Numbered from the stretch's first letter, positions 53,559 to 62,196 are shown. The stretch is DNA of 64,000 nt from Pelagibacterium lentulum (GCF_003992625.1 NZ_RZMW01000043.1:1-64000), one strand, 5' to 3'. A program made the numbers and translations. The notes: generated by a model not told the origin, from the sequence alone.

Positions 53559-55232
53559 ATGGCACTTCTAACGATGCCCTCTGACTACGCAATGGGCACC
53601 ATAACTCTTGAGAATGGCTCTGACGAGTTCTCTGGCGCAGATACCGCATGGCAACTTATTGGACTACGCGAAGGTGATCTTCTCATCGACGTTGAGGGAG
53701 CAACCGAGTTCTGGGCGATTATTGGCGAGATCACGAGCAATGTTGGGGGGCGTCTTACGCGGCCGTGGGCTGGCCCGACCCTTACCGATGCCGCCTATCG
53801 TATGCGCTTTACCAGTGACGGTGTGCGTTCTACAGCCCAAGCTGCCATGCTGCGCCAGCAACTCGGCAACGGCAATTTGCAGGCGATGGCGGGGCTCAAC
53901 GGTGCGGCAAACCTTTTGCCGATGTTTACGGCGCCGGGGGTTCTGACGCTGGTCGCAAAGACTGAACTTGTTAGCGGCGCGAATTATGACATTCAGGTAG
54001 CGGATGTACCGGCCCGCGCTTTATACGATGATATGGAGCAGCCTTTTGCTGTGCTGGCCTCCGATGTGGGGAACACCTTCGGACCGGAAAATGCCGGGCG
54101 TTCGGCGATCTTTTCCAAGAATAGCAATGCCAGCGGCGATTGGTCTGACCCTGCGTATGTGACCGGGGCAGGATATAGCCTTTCGATTGGCGTTGTTGAT
54201 GCAGTCCCGTTCGGCGAGTCGCCCAATGTCACGCTGACGCCTGGCGCAGGTGGTGGCGCGCTGAACTTCGAGATTCCGGCTGGCATGATCGTAGAGCCGG
54301 GGTCGATCACAACGCTTGCGGCAGATCAGGACGCTGTGTGGGACTGGGTGCCCATCACAGGCGGTTATCAGGTCAACCTCTCGATACCTCGCGGCCCTGC
54401 CGGCGATATCGACGGCGTGACGCCATTCTGGCAAACCCGGATCACCAACGATGCCGATGCAGAAGCGGCCCGAACGGGTTTGGGTGCGGTTGGTGGACCG
54501 GCATCGGCGGTTGATGACCACATAGCGCTGTTCGATGGGACGACTGGCAAGTTAATCAAAGACAGTGGGTTGAAGCCAGAAGATATTGGTTCGGTTGATG
54601 CACTGTTTGAAGAAGATTTACAGAAATCACCGGCTGAACAGGCTGTTGCACGTACCAATATTGGGTTGAATGCCAATGAGCTGATCTGGTTCTCGAAAGC
54701 CATTGGCGAGTACTATTCCCATGACGGCACAGTGGGTGCCGCAATCCCGCCTGCTGATCCCGGCGATGGGCTTGGTGTCTGGATTGAGCTAACAGCGGGC
54801 CTAACGGGCAGCGGTCAATTTAACGAGGGGAAACTTACAAGCGAGAGCGTTACAGGTTCGGCACCGCTTGTTAATGCGACGGCGGTTGTTGCTTGGGGCG
54901 GCAGCCCGATGAATGGTCAGACTATCCGTCTCTTGAACACAGAAGAACGTTATCTCATGCCGCGTTCTGCATCAATTGGCAATGTTGCAAACGATCAAGT
55001 CCAGCAAATGACCGGAACCCTGTCACGTGCGGGAAGTAATCGTGTAATCTTCAATGGGGGGAGTGGGGTATTCGATCTCCCATCGGGATCTGATAACTTC
55101 ATCCCTGCTAGTGCCGGGTCGGCATCCACTTGGAGCGGCAACGTCACATTCGACAGCGCTGGCAGTTCGCGTTCCGGAAATCACACCAACGTCAAACGAC
55201 AGTATGTCAAAGTGTATCGGAGGATCGCATGA
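53559..55232 (+). CDS. Tail fibre/collar-like protein
   Basis: 557 aa, Gly/Asn/Thr rich with low-complexity beta repeats. A mid-protein block (EIPAGMIVEPGSITTLAAD, LSIPRGPAGDIDGVTPFWQ) is typical of fibre shafts with collagen-like GPAG. The C-terminus (NTEERYLMPRS then GNHTNVKRQYVKVYRRIA) resembles tail-collar receptor-binding tips. It is followed with ATGA overlap by a fibre chaperone-like gene, supporting a host-recognition role. Confidence 0.75.
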   Translation: MALLTMPSDYAMGTITLENGSDEFSGADTAWQLIGLREGDLLIDVEGATEFWAIIGEITSNVGGRLTRPWAGPTLTDAAYRMRFTSDGVRSTAQAAMLRQQLGNGNLQAMAGLNGAANLLPMFTAPGVLTLVAKTELVSGANYDIQVADVPARALYDDMEQPFAVLASDVGNTFGPENAGRSAIFSKNSNASGDWSDPAYVTGAGYSLSIGVVDAVPFGESPNVTLTPGAGGGALNFEIPAGMIVEPGSITTLAADQDAVWDWVPITGGYQVNLSIPRGPAGDIDGVTPFWQTRITNDADAEAARTGLGAVGGPASAVDDHIALFDGTTGKLIKDSGLKPEDIGSVDALFEEDLQKSPAEQAVARTNIGLNANELIWFSKAIGEYYSHDGTVGAAIPPADPGDGLGVWIELTAGLTGSGQFNEGKLTSESVTGSAPLVNATAVVAWGGSPMNGQTIRLLNTEERYLMPRSASIGNVANDQVQQMTGTLSRAGSNRVIFNGGSGVFDLPSGSDNFIPASAGSASTWSGNVTFDSAGSSRSGNHTNVKRQYVKVYRRIA

Positions 55233-55699
55233 CAATTCATTTTGCAATGAATGGGGGCATTGGAACGGATAAAGAACTGCCGGAAAATGCTATTGAGATT
55301 AGCGCAGAGCAATACCAAGCAGCTCTTGTCGGCATTCAATCCGGGAAAGAAGTGTTTCTCGAAGGCAATAGCTTTATTCTTCGTGACCAAGCACCGTCCA
55401 AAGAACACGCTTGGGAAAATGGTGAATGGGTTGCGCCGCCTGAACCAGAACCACCTATCCCTGACCCAAACTCGCCCTATGCACTCTACAAATCCAACTT
55501 CATCGAGCGCATGACGCCCGAGGAGGCCGAGAAGTTCGAGCAGGAGCTGAATGCCTCAGAACTCGCCAAGCTGCGCCTGATGTATCACGCGGTTGAGTAT
55601 TTCGTCTCTGACGATCCGCTGTTTGCTGTTTTGCATTGGGAGCTAACGCAGGCGTTTGGCGAAGATCGGGCGGATGAGCTATTGGTTAGGCCAGAGTAA
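55229..55699 (+). CDS. Tail fibre assembly-like protein
   Basis: 156 aa from the ATG at 55229. Pattern EISAEQYQAALVGIQSGKEV, a proline-rich hinge (PPEPEPPIPDPNSPYALYKS) and a helical C-terminus fit phage tail fibre assembly (Tfa-like) proteins. Coupled to the fibre gene by a four-base overlap. Longer in-frame starts upstream lie inside the fibre gene and are rejected. Confidence 0.65.
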   Translation: MTIHFAMNGGIGTDKELPENAIEISAEQYQAALVGIQSGKEVFLEGNSFILRDQAPSKEHAWENGEWVAPPEPEPPIPDPNSPYALYKSNFIERMTPEEAEKFEQELNASELAKLRLMYHAVEYFVSDDPLFAVLHWELTQAFGEDRADELLVRPE

Positions 55700-55704
55700 A
55701 TAGG

Positions 55705-55746
55705 ACCGGGCCGCCTGTTGGGGAGGGGCCTAGACGACGGCCCGGT
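55705..55746 (+). terminator. Terminator-like hairpin after tail module
   Basis: Perfect 9-bp inverted repeat ACCGGGCCG (55705-55713) and CGGCCCGGT (55738-55746), starting six bases after the Tfa-like stop. The loop is 24 bases and no strong T-run follows, so it may be a transcript-end structure. The rest up to 55879 shows nothing. Confidence 0.45.
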
Positions 55747-55879
55747 TCAAGCCGCTGACAGGACGTGGCGGCCACGGGAATAGTTGCAGGGAAAATGGGT
55801 GACATCAAAAAGAAGCGGGTGACGTTTGGTCTACTAGAGATCGCAAGTCGTGCTCCGTAGCATGGTAATCTCGCTAGAG

Positions 55880-56350
55880 TCAGTCGTCTTCAGAACGATC
55901 CACGGTTAGACTATCGTAAAGCAGTTGCTGGCTCTTATCTGCGCTCGGATGCCAGATACGCCAGTGGCTGAAAACAACTCCGTGCTGCCGACAAATAGTG
56001 ATCTCACCGCTGTCAACATCGGCACAAACCATGCCATTAGAGCCGGTAGATGCCACGATAAAGTAATGCTGATCCACAAGTATTAGATCGCCGACCATTG
56101 GTGTGCGCCGATAATCAGAGGTTGCGGTTGGCAGAACTGCCTCAAGTTGAGCTTCGGGAAGCGAGATGATTGAGCTGGGCGCGTCTCGGACATAGGTTCT
56201 AATCCCGTCGATGACGAGACAGCCGAGGCTGCCGTTCCTGCGTAATCCTATTAAACCAAGTATCGGTTGGCCGTCATCATATACAAGTGCCAGGTCTCCT
56301 TTATGGTCGTCGTGGGATTCGGTGAGAGTATGATTGCATATTGCCTTCAT
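55880..56350 (-). CDS. Hypothetical accessory protein on the opposite strand
   Basis: 156 aa from the ATG at 56350, preceded by GGAAG seven bases upstream (a GTG 12 codons earlier has no support). Beta-rich, with RTPMVGDLILVDQHYFIVAS and an N-terminal HDDHKGDLALVYDDGQPI; it recalls S24/LexA-like or SH3-like barrels but no catalytic Ser-Lys pair is clear. Standing alone between the tail module and the repressor operon, it is a second cargo candidate. Confidence 0.6.
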   Translation of the reverse strand: MKAICNHTLTESHDDHKGDLALVYDDGQPILGLIGLRRNGSLGCLVIDGIRTYVRDAPSSIISLPEAQLEAVLPTATSDYRRTPMVGDLILVDQHYFIVASTGSNGMVCADVDSGEITICRQHGVVFSHWRIWHPSADKSQQLLYDSLTVDRSEDD

Positions 56351-56460
56351 CGGGGAACTTCCGTTCGCAGTTAATATGGCTTCCACGAAGTTTCACTGAG
56401 TCCCGAACGAATGTCCATTTCTGCTGCCAAATGATTTTGCGCGCCACACTTCCGTTTCAG

Positions 56461-56670
56461 TCAGTTTACCCGCCGGTTCCAAGCACTAATGGCCTCTTCA
56501 GGGGTGACCTCTTGATACACTCCGATTTCGCATCCTGAGCAGACAATCGAAGCGAGGTGCCACTCGCAACTATTACCGGGCGGGCTGGTGTTGTGATAAA
56601 TTCTGGCAGTGCCCCCGCAAAAAGGACATGGCTTAAGGTCTGGCGCATCGTTCTGATCTGATCCAGTCAT
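56461..56670 (-). CDS. lar: Lar-family restriction alleviation protein
   Basis: 69 aa. The N-terminal LKPCPFCGG zinc knuckle and the second pair in IVCSGCEIG, followed by TPEEAISAWNRRV, are the Lar family pattern. Lar (Rac prophage) reduces type I restriction of incoming DNA. Here it would protect the element when it enters a new cell. It overlaps the upstream HTH gene by four bases in an operon with the XRE repressor. Confidence 0.85.
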   Translation of the reverse strand: MTGSDQNDAPDLKPCPFCGGTARIYHNTSPPGNSCEWHLASIVCSGCEIGVYQEVTPEEAISAWNRRVN

Positions 56671-56957
56671 TTGGCACCCCTCGCCTTAGGCTTCTTTGCG
56701 AGAAACTCCTTTGCGCGCTGGTGAATCTCGCGCTCTGACTTCAGCGTCGACTTCACGGTCTCTACCGATCGGGTCGGTTCCACCCGCATCCCCTGCCAAA
56801 TTGCCAGTAGGTCGGAATCGCTAAAGAGGACTGTCCGCCCGGCAACGGAACAATGACCCGTTCGGCGAGCCAAGCGTGCGAGTGCGTTCTTGCTCAGCCG
56901 AAGGCGCTCTGCCGCCTCTTCGAGCGTATATATCGTTTCGAGGACTGGGGGTGTCAT
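56667..56957 (-). CDS. Excisionase-like helix-turn-helix protein
   Basis: 96 aa. TLEEAAERLRLSKNALARLA is an HTH_17-type recognition helix, followed by VLFSDSDLLAIWQ. The C-terminal third is basic. It overlaps the XRE repressor gene and lar by four bases each. With AlpA at the other end, the element has two proteins of this type; one may be excisionase, the other a transcription regulator. Confidence 0.8.
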   Translation of the reverse strand: MTPPVLETIYTLEEAAERLRLSKNALARLARRTGHCSVAGRTVLFSDSDLLAIWQGMRVEPTRSVETVKSTLKSEREIHQRAKEFLAKKPKARGAK

Positions 56958-57187
56958 GATTCACCCTTCAGCGCCACGCCAAGCCCGCTGGCAGTAGCAC
57001 CCTCGTCAAGAAACTGGACGCCGGCTAATTCTAGGGCGGTTCGGATGGTGGCGACCGTGTCGGCCTTGAGCTCTTCGCCCCGCTCCAGTCTGCTTATCGT
57101 ATTTGAAGAAACGCCGGCCATTCTGGCCAGGTCACGCACCCCAATTCCCAAGGCTGCGCGAGCCATCTTGATCTGCTTCGGCACCAC
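56954..57187 (-). CDS. XRE-family repressor
   Basis: 77 aa from a GTG at 57187 (MVPKQIKMARAALGIGVRDL). This start aligns with family N-termini and has GGTGGGG six bases ahead; a TTG seven codons upstream would place the start inside the operator. The HTH is ARMAGVSSNTISRLERGE. It heads the xre-hth-lar operon and is divergent from a promoter at 57233-57260; probably the immunity/lysogeny switch of the element. Confidence 0.8.
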   Translation of the reverse strand: MVPKQIKMARAALGIGVRDLARMAGVSSNTISRLERGEELKADTVATIRTALELAGVQFLDEGATASGLGVALKGES

Positions 57188-57206
57188 CGAATACCCCACC
57201 GATAAC

Positions 57207-57231
57207 AAAATCGCGACATAGTTGCGATTTT
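57207..57231. promoter_or_regulatory. Operator candidate for the XRE repressor
   Basis: AAAATCGC (57207-57214) and GCGATTTT (57224-57231), a perfect 8-bp inverted repeat with a nine-base centre. It lies just before the repressor start and abuts the -35 of the divergent promoter, the usual place for autoregulation. Confidence 0.6.
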
Positions 57232-57232
57232 A

Positions 57233-57260
57233 ATTGACTAATGCTTGTTAACCCTATAAT
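57233..57260 (+). promoter_or_regulatory. Sigma-70-type promoter divergent from the repressor
   Basis: ATTGAC (57233-57238) and TATAAT (57255-57260) with 16 bases between; TTGACT one base later gives 15. The -10 is a perfect consensus. It points towards the small ORF at 57320 and the right end. Confidence 0.6.
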
Positions 57261-57319
57261 CGAAACAGTGTAGCGAATTTCTCCCACTGAACAACAGATC
57301 ATTTAGGGCCACTCAAAAC

Positions 57320-57487
57320 ATGATTAACAACAGTTCGCGCAGTGCGCACAAAGAAAGTGACCAGCCGAACCCGAAAGCCGGCAGGGTTATCGAGCACCAT
57401 CTCGCCGAACTCCACATGTTCGGACAAGCACCGCAGATTGTCTGGGTAGCGACGGATAGCGCTCAGGCTGAGAAAAAAGCGGCCTGA
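57320..57487 (+). CDS. Very small hypothetical protein at the right end
   Basis: 55 aa (MINNSSRSAHKESDQPNPKA then GRVIEHHLAELHMFGQ). Below usual ORF cut-offs but downstream of a consensus promoter and operator. Shine-Dalgarno is weak (AGGG 12 bases before ATG). Might be a Cro- or Xis-like switch protein; no motif proves it. An overlapping 80-aa minus-strand frame (57299-57541) is the alternative. Confidence 0.4.
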   Translation: MINNSSRSAHKESDQPNPKAGRVIEHHLAELHMFGQAPQIVWVATDSAQAEKKAA

Positions 57488-57489
57488 CG

Positions 57490-57515
57490 TGTCGCCGTGG
57501 CGACAGGGTGGCGAC
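57490..57515. promoter_or_regulatory. Right-end GTGGCGACA sites (integrase arm sites?)
   Basis: TGTCGCC (57490-57496), CGTGGCGACA (57496-57505) and GGGTGGCGAC (57506-57515). The two direct copies are 11 bases apart, as at the left end, and the first forms a palindrome with the inverted copy. They lie 70-95 bases inside attR. Confidence 0.55.
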
Positions 57516-57584
57516 GCAGCCCAAACCGCAAAGCCGCCCATTGTGGCGGCTTTCGTCTATCCGATTGATTCTACTAGAGGTTTT

Positions 57585-57660
<76 letters not shown>

Positions 57661-57757
57661 AAACCCAATCGCGGCGCGCCGGAGCGCCCCGCTGCAAGTT
57701 GCGCCTCTCTAACAAACGCAATCGGTGCTGTCTAGCGTCAATTGGGGCAAAATGCGC

Positions 57758-58384
57758 TCAAACGTCAGGAAAGGGGTTTTGGCTGGTGCCCAGGAATGCC
57801 TTCTCGCCCCATAGCCTGCGGATCACGTCATCACGACCGCAACCAATGCGGTAACGCTCGTAATGGGCAGGGTTCGTAAGATAGAAATCCTGATGTTCGT
57901 CGCCAGCTGCATAGAATGTCGCCTCAGGCTTGATTTCAGTCACAATGGTATAGCCGCTTTCCTCAGCGATTGCCGCCTTGCTGGCTTCGGCAAGCCGCAT
58001 CTGCTCGTCATCGAGCGCAAAAATGGCCGGTTTGTACATCGGTCCCTTGTCGCAGAACTGGCCTGTTGGATCGGTCGGGTCGGTCGTGTGCCAATACACC
58101 GTCAAAAGCTGATCGTAGGACACCACATCGGGGTCATAGGTAACCTCGACCACCTCGTAATGGCCGGTATCCCCGCCATAGGCGACCTCGTTATAGGTCG
58201 GGTTTTCCGTATGCCCTCCGGCAAATCCCGAGACGGCCTCGATAACGCCTTCAACCTTCTCGAAATTGGCCTCGACGCTCCAGAAGCAACCTCCGGCGAA
58301 AAGTGCGGTCCCGCCAAGCGCGGGCGTGACAACCATGGCCGCACAAGCCGACAGCATGAGTGTAATCATTCGATGGGGCGTCAT
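57758..58384 (-). CDS. msrA: Peptide-methionine (S)-S-oxide reductase, exported
   Basis: 208 aa. The catalytic Cys is in FAGGCFWSVEANF; GHTENPTYNEVAYGGDTGHYE and DEHQDFY are further MsrA signatures. An N-terminal signal peptide (MITLMLSACAAMVVTPALGG region) places it in the periplasm, where it repairs oxidised methionines. Resolving cysteines are visible at QFCDKG and RIGCGRD. GGGAG six bases ahead of the ATG at 58384 fixes the start within a longer frame. Confidence 0.93.
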   Translation of the reverse strand: MTPHRMITLMLSACAAMVVTPALGGTALFAGGCFWSVEANFEKVEGVIEAVSGFAGGHTENPTYNEVAYGGDTGHYEVVEVTYDPDVVSYDQLLTVYWHTTDPTDPTGQFCDKGPMYKPAIFALDDEQMRLAEASKAAIAEESGYTIVTEIKPEATFYAAGDEHQDFYLTNPAHYERYRIGCGRDDVIRRLWGEKAFLGTSQNPFPDV

Positions 58385-58440
58385 TGCAATCTCCCTCGTG
58401 AGCCGGACCAGCCTGCGCCTCACCCCGGTCACGCGGCAAA

Positions 58441-58899
58441 TCAAAGGACCGTGAGGCTTTTCCGCATCTGTACGCAATCGGCTGCAATGCCGATCAGTTC
58501 GGCAAGGCTCCAATCATAGCGCTCCCACCCTAGCGCCCGGTAATAGCCGAGCGCCTCGGGGGCCGCATTGACATAAAGGGTCTGTATGCCGCGAGAGCGG
58601 GCAAGCTCTTCTACCCTGTCACCAAGGGCGCGGCCATGCCCCTGCCCTTGCATGGACACGACGATTGCGACCAGCCTTATGGCGCCGGTGCCGTCGCCGA
58701 AATCATCCAGCCGGGCGGTGCCGATCGGTTCGCCATCGCGTGTGAGCAGTAACGGCAGATTGCCCGCCGCCCTGTCATCGGGATGATTGGCATCGTAAAC
58801 CACATCGGCATGGCGCCCTTCAAAAAGAACACTATGCCGAATGTCATGCAGAGCCTCCCATTGCCGGGAGGTCTCTACAAGAATAAGGGTGTATGTCAC
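58441..58899 (-). CDS. GNAT-family acetyltransferase
   Basis: 152 aa with the GNAT core: RLVAIVVSMQGQGHGRALGD (acetyl-CoA loop QGQGHG) and a C-terminal YYRALGWERYDW. Substrate unknown. Its GTG start overlaps the leuA stop by four bases, so it is translated from the leuA message. Confidence 0.85.
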   Translation of the reverse strand: MTYTLILVETSRQWEALHDIRHSVLFEGRHADVVYDANHPDDRAAGNLPLLLTRDGEPIGTARLDDFGDGTGAIRLVAIVVSMQGQGHGRALGDRVEELARSRGIQTLYVNAAPEALGYYRALGWERYDWSLAELIGIAADCVQMRKSLTVL

Positions 58900-60464
58900 C
58901 CCGCCATCGCGCCTTGGGCTGGCGCACCACGTTCGATCAGCAGCCGGTTATAGGCATTGAGATAGGCACGGGCGGAAGCCACCAGCGTATCGGGTTCGGA
59001 CGCATTGCCCGACGCGATACGCCCGCTCATTTCAAGGCGCACATGAGCATTGGCCTGCGCGTCGGTGCCGCCTGTTACGCCATCGACGGCGTAGAGCACC
59101 AGATGCGGATCGGCTTCCACCGCCTTCTTGATGGCGTTGAAAATGGCATCGACCGAGCCGGTGCCGTCATAGCTGACATCGACCTTCTCGCCATCCACCG
59201 ACAGCACCATTTCGCAGCGGTGAACGCCGCCGGTCTTGGTGGTCACGCTCATGTCTACGAGCTTGATGCGGTCCCCGCTTGAACCCATTTCATCGTCGAC
59301 CAGGGCGATGATGTCATCGTCGTAAACGTGCTTCTTGCGGTCGGCCAAATCCTTGAAACGCTGGAACGTCTCCTGGAACTGGTTATCGGCCAGTTCGTAG
59401 CCCAGATCCTTGAGCTTTTCCTTGAAGGCGTGGCGACCCGAATGCTTGCCCATGACCAGCGAGGTGGATTTGATGCCGACGCTTTCGGGGGTCATGATTT
59501 CGTAGGTGGAAGCATTTTTCAGCATACCATCCTGATGGATACCGCTCTCATGCGCGAACGCGTTCTTGCCCACGATCGCCTTGTTATACTGCACCGGAAA
59601 ATTGGCTGCCGCCGAAACCACCTTTGATGCGCGCGACAGGTGCGTGGTTTCGATATTGGTGTGATAAGGCAAGGCATCGGCGCGGGTGCGCAAGGCCATC
59701 ACTACTTCCTCGAGCGCCGCATTGCCTGCACGCTCACCCAACCCGTTGATCGTACATTCGACCTGCCGCGCACCGGCACGCACACCGGCCAATGAATTAG
59801 CAACCGCCATCCCCAGATCGTTATGGCAATGGGTCGAGAAAATCGCTTGATCCGAATTGGGGACCATTTCGATCAGACCCTTGATCAGCGCATAATAGTC
59901 TTCCGGCGTCGAATAGCCGACCGTATCGGGAATATTGATGGTCGTTGCCCCGGCCTTGATTGCAGCTTCGGTGCAGCGGGCAAGGAATTCGATAGGCGTG
60001 CGGGTTGCGTCCATGCCCGACCATTCCACATCGTCAATGAGGTTACGGGCCTGCGTCACGGTTTTGGTGACGATTTCGAGCACTTCATCCTCGGTCTTTT
60101 TCATCTGGTGCGCCAGATGGATCGGCGAGGTCGAGACGAAGGTATGGATACGGCCACGTTTTGCAAAGCGCACCGCTTCCCCTGCCCGGTCGATATCGGC
60201 AGGAATGGCGCGGGCAAGCCCGGCTATAACGGCGTTTTTGGCGCGTTTGGCAATCGTTGCGACGGCCTCGAAGTCGCCATTTGAAGCGATGGGAAACCCA
60301 GCTTCGATAATATCGACGCCCATCGTATCGAGGATTTCGGCCACCTGGAGCTTTTCTTCCAGCGTCATGGTCGCGCCGGGGCTTTGCTCGCCGTCACGCA
60401 GGGTTGTATCGAAAATATACACGCGGTCTGTGTTGGACGGCGCGGCTTCGCTCGGACTGCTCAT
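58896..60464 (-). CDS. leuA: 2-isopropylmalate synthase
   Basis: 522-aa first enzyme of leucine synthesis (2-ketoisovalerate plus acetyl-CoA). The TIM barrel has [15 protein letters not shown] and the metal site [26 protein letters not shown] follows. The C-terminal about 130 residues form the LeuA regulatory domain for leucine feedback inhibition. A leader peptide gene and hairpin upstream suggest attenuation as well. A GNAT gene is coupled downstream. Confidence 0.96.
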   Translation of the reverse strand: MSSPSEAAPSNTDRVYIFDTTLRDGEQSPGATMTLEEKLQVAEILDTMGVDIIEAGFPIASNGDFEAVATIAKRAKNAVIAGLARAIPADIDRAGEAVRFAKRGRIHTFVSTSPIHLAHQMKKTEDEVLEIVTKTVTQARNLIDDVEWSGMDATRTPIEFLARCTEAAIKAGATTINIPDTVGYSTPEDYYALIKGLIEMVPNSDQAIFSTHCHNDLGMAVANSLAGVRAGARQVECTINGLGERAGNAALEEVVMALRTRADALPYHTNIETTHLSRASKVVSAAANFPVQYNKAIVGKNAFAHESGIHQDGMLKNASTYEIMTPESVGIKSTSLVMGKHSGRHAFKEKLKDLGYELADNQFQETFQRFKDLADRKKHVYDDDIIALVDDEMGSSGDRIKLVDMSVTTKTGGVHRCEMVLSVDGEKVDVSYDGTGSVDAIFNAIKKAVEADPHLVLYAVDGVTGGTDAQANAHVRLEMSGRIASGNASEPDTLVASARAYLNAYNRLLIERGAPAQGAMAG

Positions 60465-60564
60465 TTCAGGTCTATTCCCTTATTCTTCGGCCACCCGGCT
60501 GCAAATCCTGCGTAAGCACGGGAAACAAGGCCGCACAAATTATCTGTTCGGCATATGGCAAAAT

Positions 60565-60609
60565 CCCCTGACGACCCGCTCGCTATTGCGACCTGCCGGT
60601 GGTCAGGGG
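60565..60609 (-). terminator. Leader hairpin upstream of leuA (attenuator candidate)
   Basis: CCCCTGAC at the end of the leader ORF (60602-60609, minus strand) pairs perfectly with GTCAGGGG (60565-60572), followed by ATTTTGCC. Internal GGTC/GACC and GCGAGC pairings offer alternative folds. The first arm overlaps the leader peptide stop codon, so translation would directly affect folding. Confidence 0.55.
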
Positions 60610-60758
60610 CTGATAAGGAGAAGTAGGAGGGCAGCGGGCAGCAGCAGCGCCGAGCCGATAACAAGGCGCGCGCGCAAAACATCCTGCTTGCGTGCAGCAA
60701 TTGCGACAGCTCTGTTCGGTGCATTACGGCGCATCGATACGGCCTGAACCCTTGTCAT
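60603..60758 (-). CDS. leuA leader peptide (LeuL-like)
   Basis: 51-codon ORF starting MTRVQAVSMRRNAPNRAVAI and ending in a leucine-rich run: three Leu codons, Pro-Ala-Ala, then five consecutive Leu codons CTC CTA CTT CTC CTT, then Ile-Ser-Pro-stop. Ten of 51 residues are leucine, near the end, immediately ahead of a hairpin and leuA. That is the pattern of a ribosome-mediated leucine attenuator. The shorter start at the second Met is also possible. A small membrane protein is the less likely alternative. Confidence 0.6.
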   Translation of the reverse strand: MTRVQAVSMRRNAPNRAVAIAARKQDVLRARLVIGSALLLPAALLLLLISP

Positions 60759-60833
60759 ATTCTTCGATGCGCACAATGAGGCAAACAAACGTCCTGCGCA
60801 ACCCTCTAATGGACCATAAGGGCGCGGAATACG

Positions 60834-61259
60834 TCAGTTAAAGGCCATAACTGCTGAAAAAACCACGACAATGCCGGAAACACCGGCAATTGTTGATAGC
60901 ATTTTCCCGCGCTCCCTTGCGCCCGCCTGCCCGGCCTTGATGCGCCGGTAATTGGCCGAAGCCATGCCAACAGCCGCACTGAGAACGATAACGCCGGCGA
61001 TTTTGATCCAAAACCACACGTCCAGCGCGCCAAAACCGCCATAGCGAAGCCAGATCAGCAACAACCCTGTGATCCAGAGCAGACCCAGACCGATGTGTGA
61101 ATTGCGCCGCAATATCTCGCCCATCTGCGAAAGACCGGCTTCAGGCGCAGGGGCTTTGGCACTAAGCCTGCCCACATTGGCAAGCGCGATACCCGACCCC
61201 ATGCCGAGCACAAGACCGATAAAATGAATGAACAGCAAAATTTTGAACAGCAAGTCCAT
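60834..61259 (-). CDS. Predicted four-helix membrane protein
   Basis: 141 aa from the ATG at 61259 (GGGGGG upstream). Hydrophobic segments near 3-25 (FKILLFIHFIGLVLGMGSG), 52-72, 78-100 and 120-140. The FIHFIG start resembles CopD/DUF2269-type membrane proteins. Function unknown. The gap 60465-60833 towards leuA holds only the leader. Confidence 0.7.
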   Translation of the reverse strand: MDLLFKILLFIHFIGLVLGMGSGIALANVGRLSAKAPAPEAGLSQMGEILRRNSHIGLGLLWITGLLLIWLRYGGFGALDVWFWIKIAGVIVLSAAVGMASANYRRIKAGQAGARERGKMLSTIAGVSGIVVVFSAVMAFN

Positions 61260-61292
61260 GTCAAAGCCCCCCAACCTGCAGCCGAGACTATA

Positions 61293-62186
61293 TCACTCGT
61301 CGAAATCCAGCACACCTTGCGCCAGCACCACGGCTGCACCGCCAATCCCGGCGCGCTGCAGCTTGCCCTCCGACATATGCAATTGCAACTCGATGACGCT
61401 CGGGCGTCCCATTTCAAGGCCCTGACGCAGCCGGATCGAGTGATTGCCTTCCGCATATTCTGGCTGTTCGGCCAAAAGCCCGATCAGCGCTGCCGCCGCC
61501 GATCCAGTCGCGGGGTCTTCGCCAATTCCGGCACCGACTCCAAACATCCGGGCAGCGTAGTCATTTCCCCGTTCACCCGACGTTTTGGTAAAGACATATA
61601 CCGCAGGATGATCGCCGGTATAGACGCTAGTCCAGCCGCGACGCTCAAGACTTATCGATTCAAGCACCCGTGCGTCTCGTACCGGGATCAGATAGAAAGG
61701 CAGACCTGCCGAATAGCGGCCCGCCTTGAGATCGCCGCAGCCAATATCGCTTTCCGTCAGACCCAGCGTCCGGGCGACAGCGTCCAGATCGGGCGCTTCG
61801 TCAATTCGCTGCGGCAATTGCGGCAGGCTAAACCGCGCATATCCGGTGCGCTTGTTTTCCCGCTCCATTACCGACGTTACAAGCCCGATACCAAGTTCGA
61901 GCCGGATGGCCGAAAGCCTGTTCTCCAGCCCCAAAAGCACGCTGGCGCCCACGGTCGGATGGCCTGCGAAAGGCAATTCCCGGCGCGGCGTAAAGATGCG
62001 CAAGGACGCGGTATGGCGCTCGCTTTTCGGTGTGCGCACAAACACCGTTTCCGACAGGTTGAACTCTCCGGCAATGGCCTGCATGCGCGCATCGGAAAGT
62101 TCATCGGCCTTGAGAACGACCGCCAGCGGATTGCCTGCCAACCGGTCGCGGGTAAACACATCAAGAATGTAATAGGTTAGTTTCAT
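61293..62186 (-). CDS. PhzF-family isomerase/epimerase-like protein
   Basis: 297 aa. Begins KLTYYILDVFTRDRLAGNPLAV, with LRIFTPRRELPFAGHPTVGA (the conserved GHPT) and GEDPATGSAAAALIG near the C-terminus; both halves of the diaminopimelate-epimerase-like fold are present. AAGGG precedes the ATG at 62186. Real substrates of most PhzF proteins are unknown; no phenazine genes are nearby. Confidence 0.88.
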   Translation of the reverse strand: MKLTYYILDVFTRDRLAGNPLAVVLKADELSDARMQAIAGEFNLSETVFVRTPKSERHTASLRIFTPRRELPFAGHPTVGASVLLGLENRLSAIRLELGIGLVTSVMERENKRTGYARFSLPQLPQRIDEAPDLDAVARTLGLTESDIGCGDLKAGRYSAGLPFYLIPVRDARVLESISLERRGWTSVYTGDHPAVYVFTKTSGERGNDYAARMFGVGAGIGEDPATGSAAAALIGLLAEQPEYAEGNHSIRLRQGLEMGRPSVIELQLHMSEGKLQRAGIGGAAVVLAQGVLDFDE

Positions 62187-62196
62187 TGCATTGCCC

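Noticed and set aside
57299-57541. 80-aa minus-strand ORF at the right end of the element
   Set aside because: No start signal; it faces a consensus plus-strand promoter and covers the putative arm sites.
60461-60724. 87-aa minus-strand ORF overlapping the leuA start
   Set aside because: Overlaps the leucine leader in another frame and the leuA start; no coding features.
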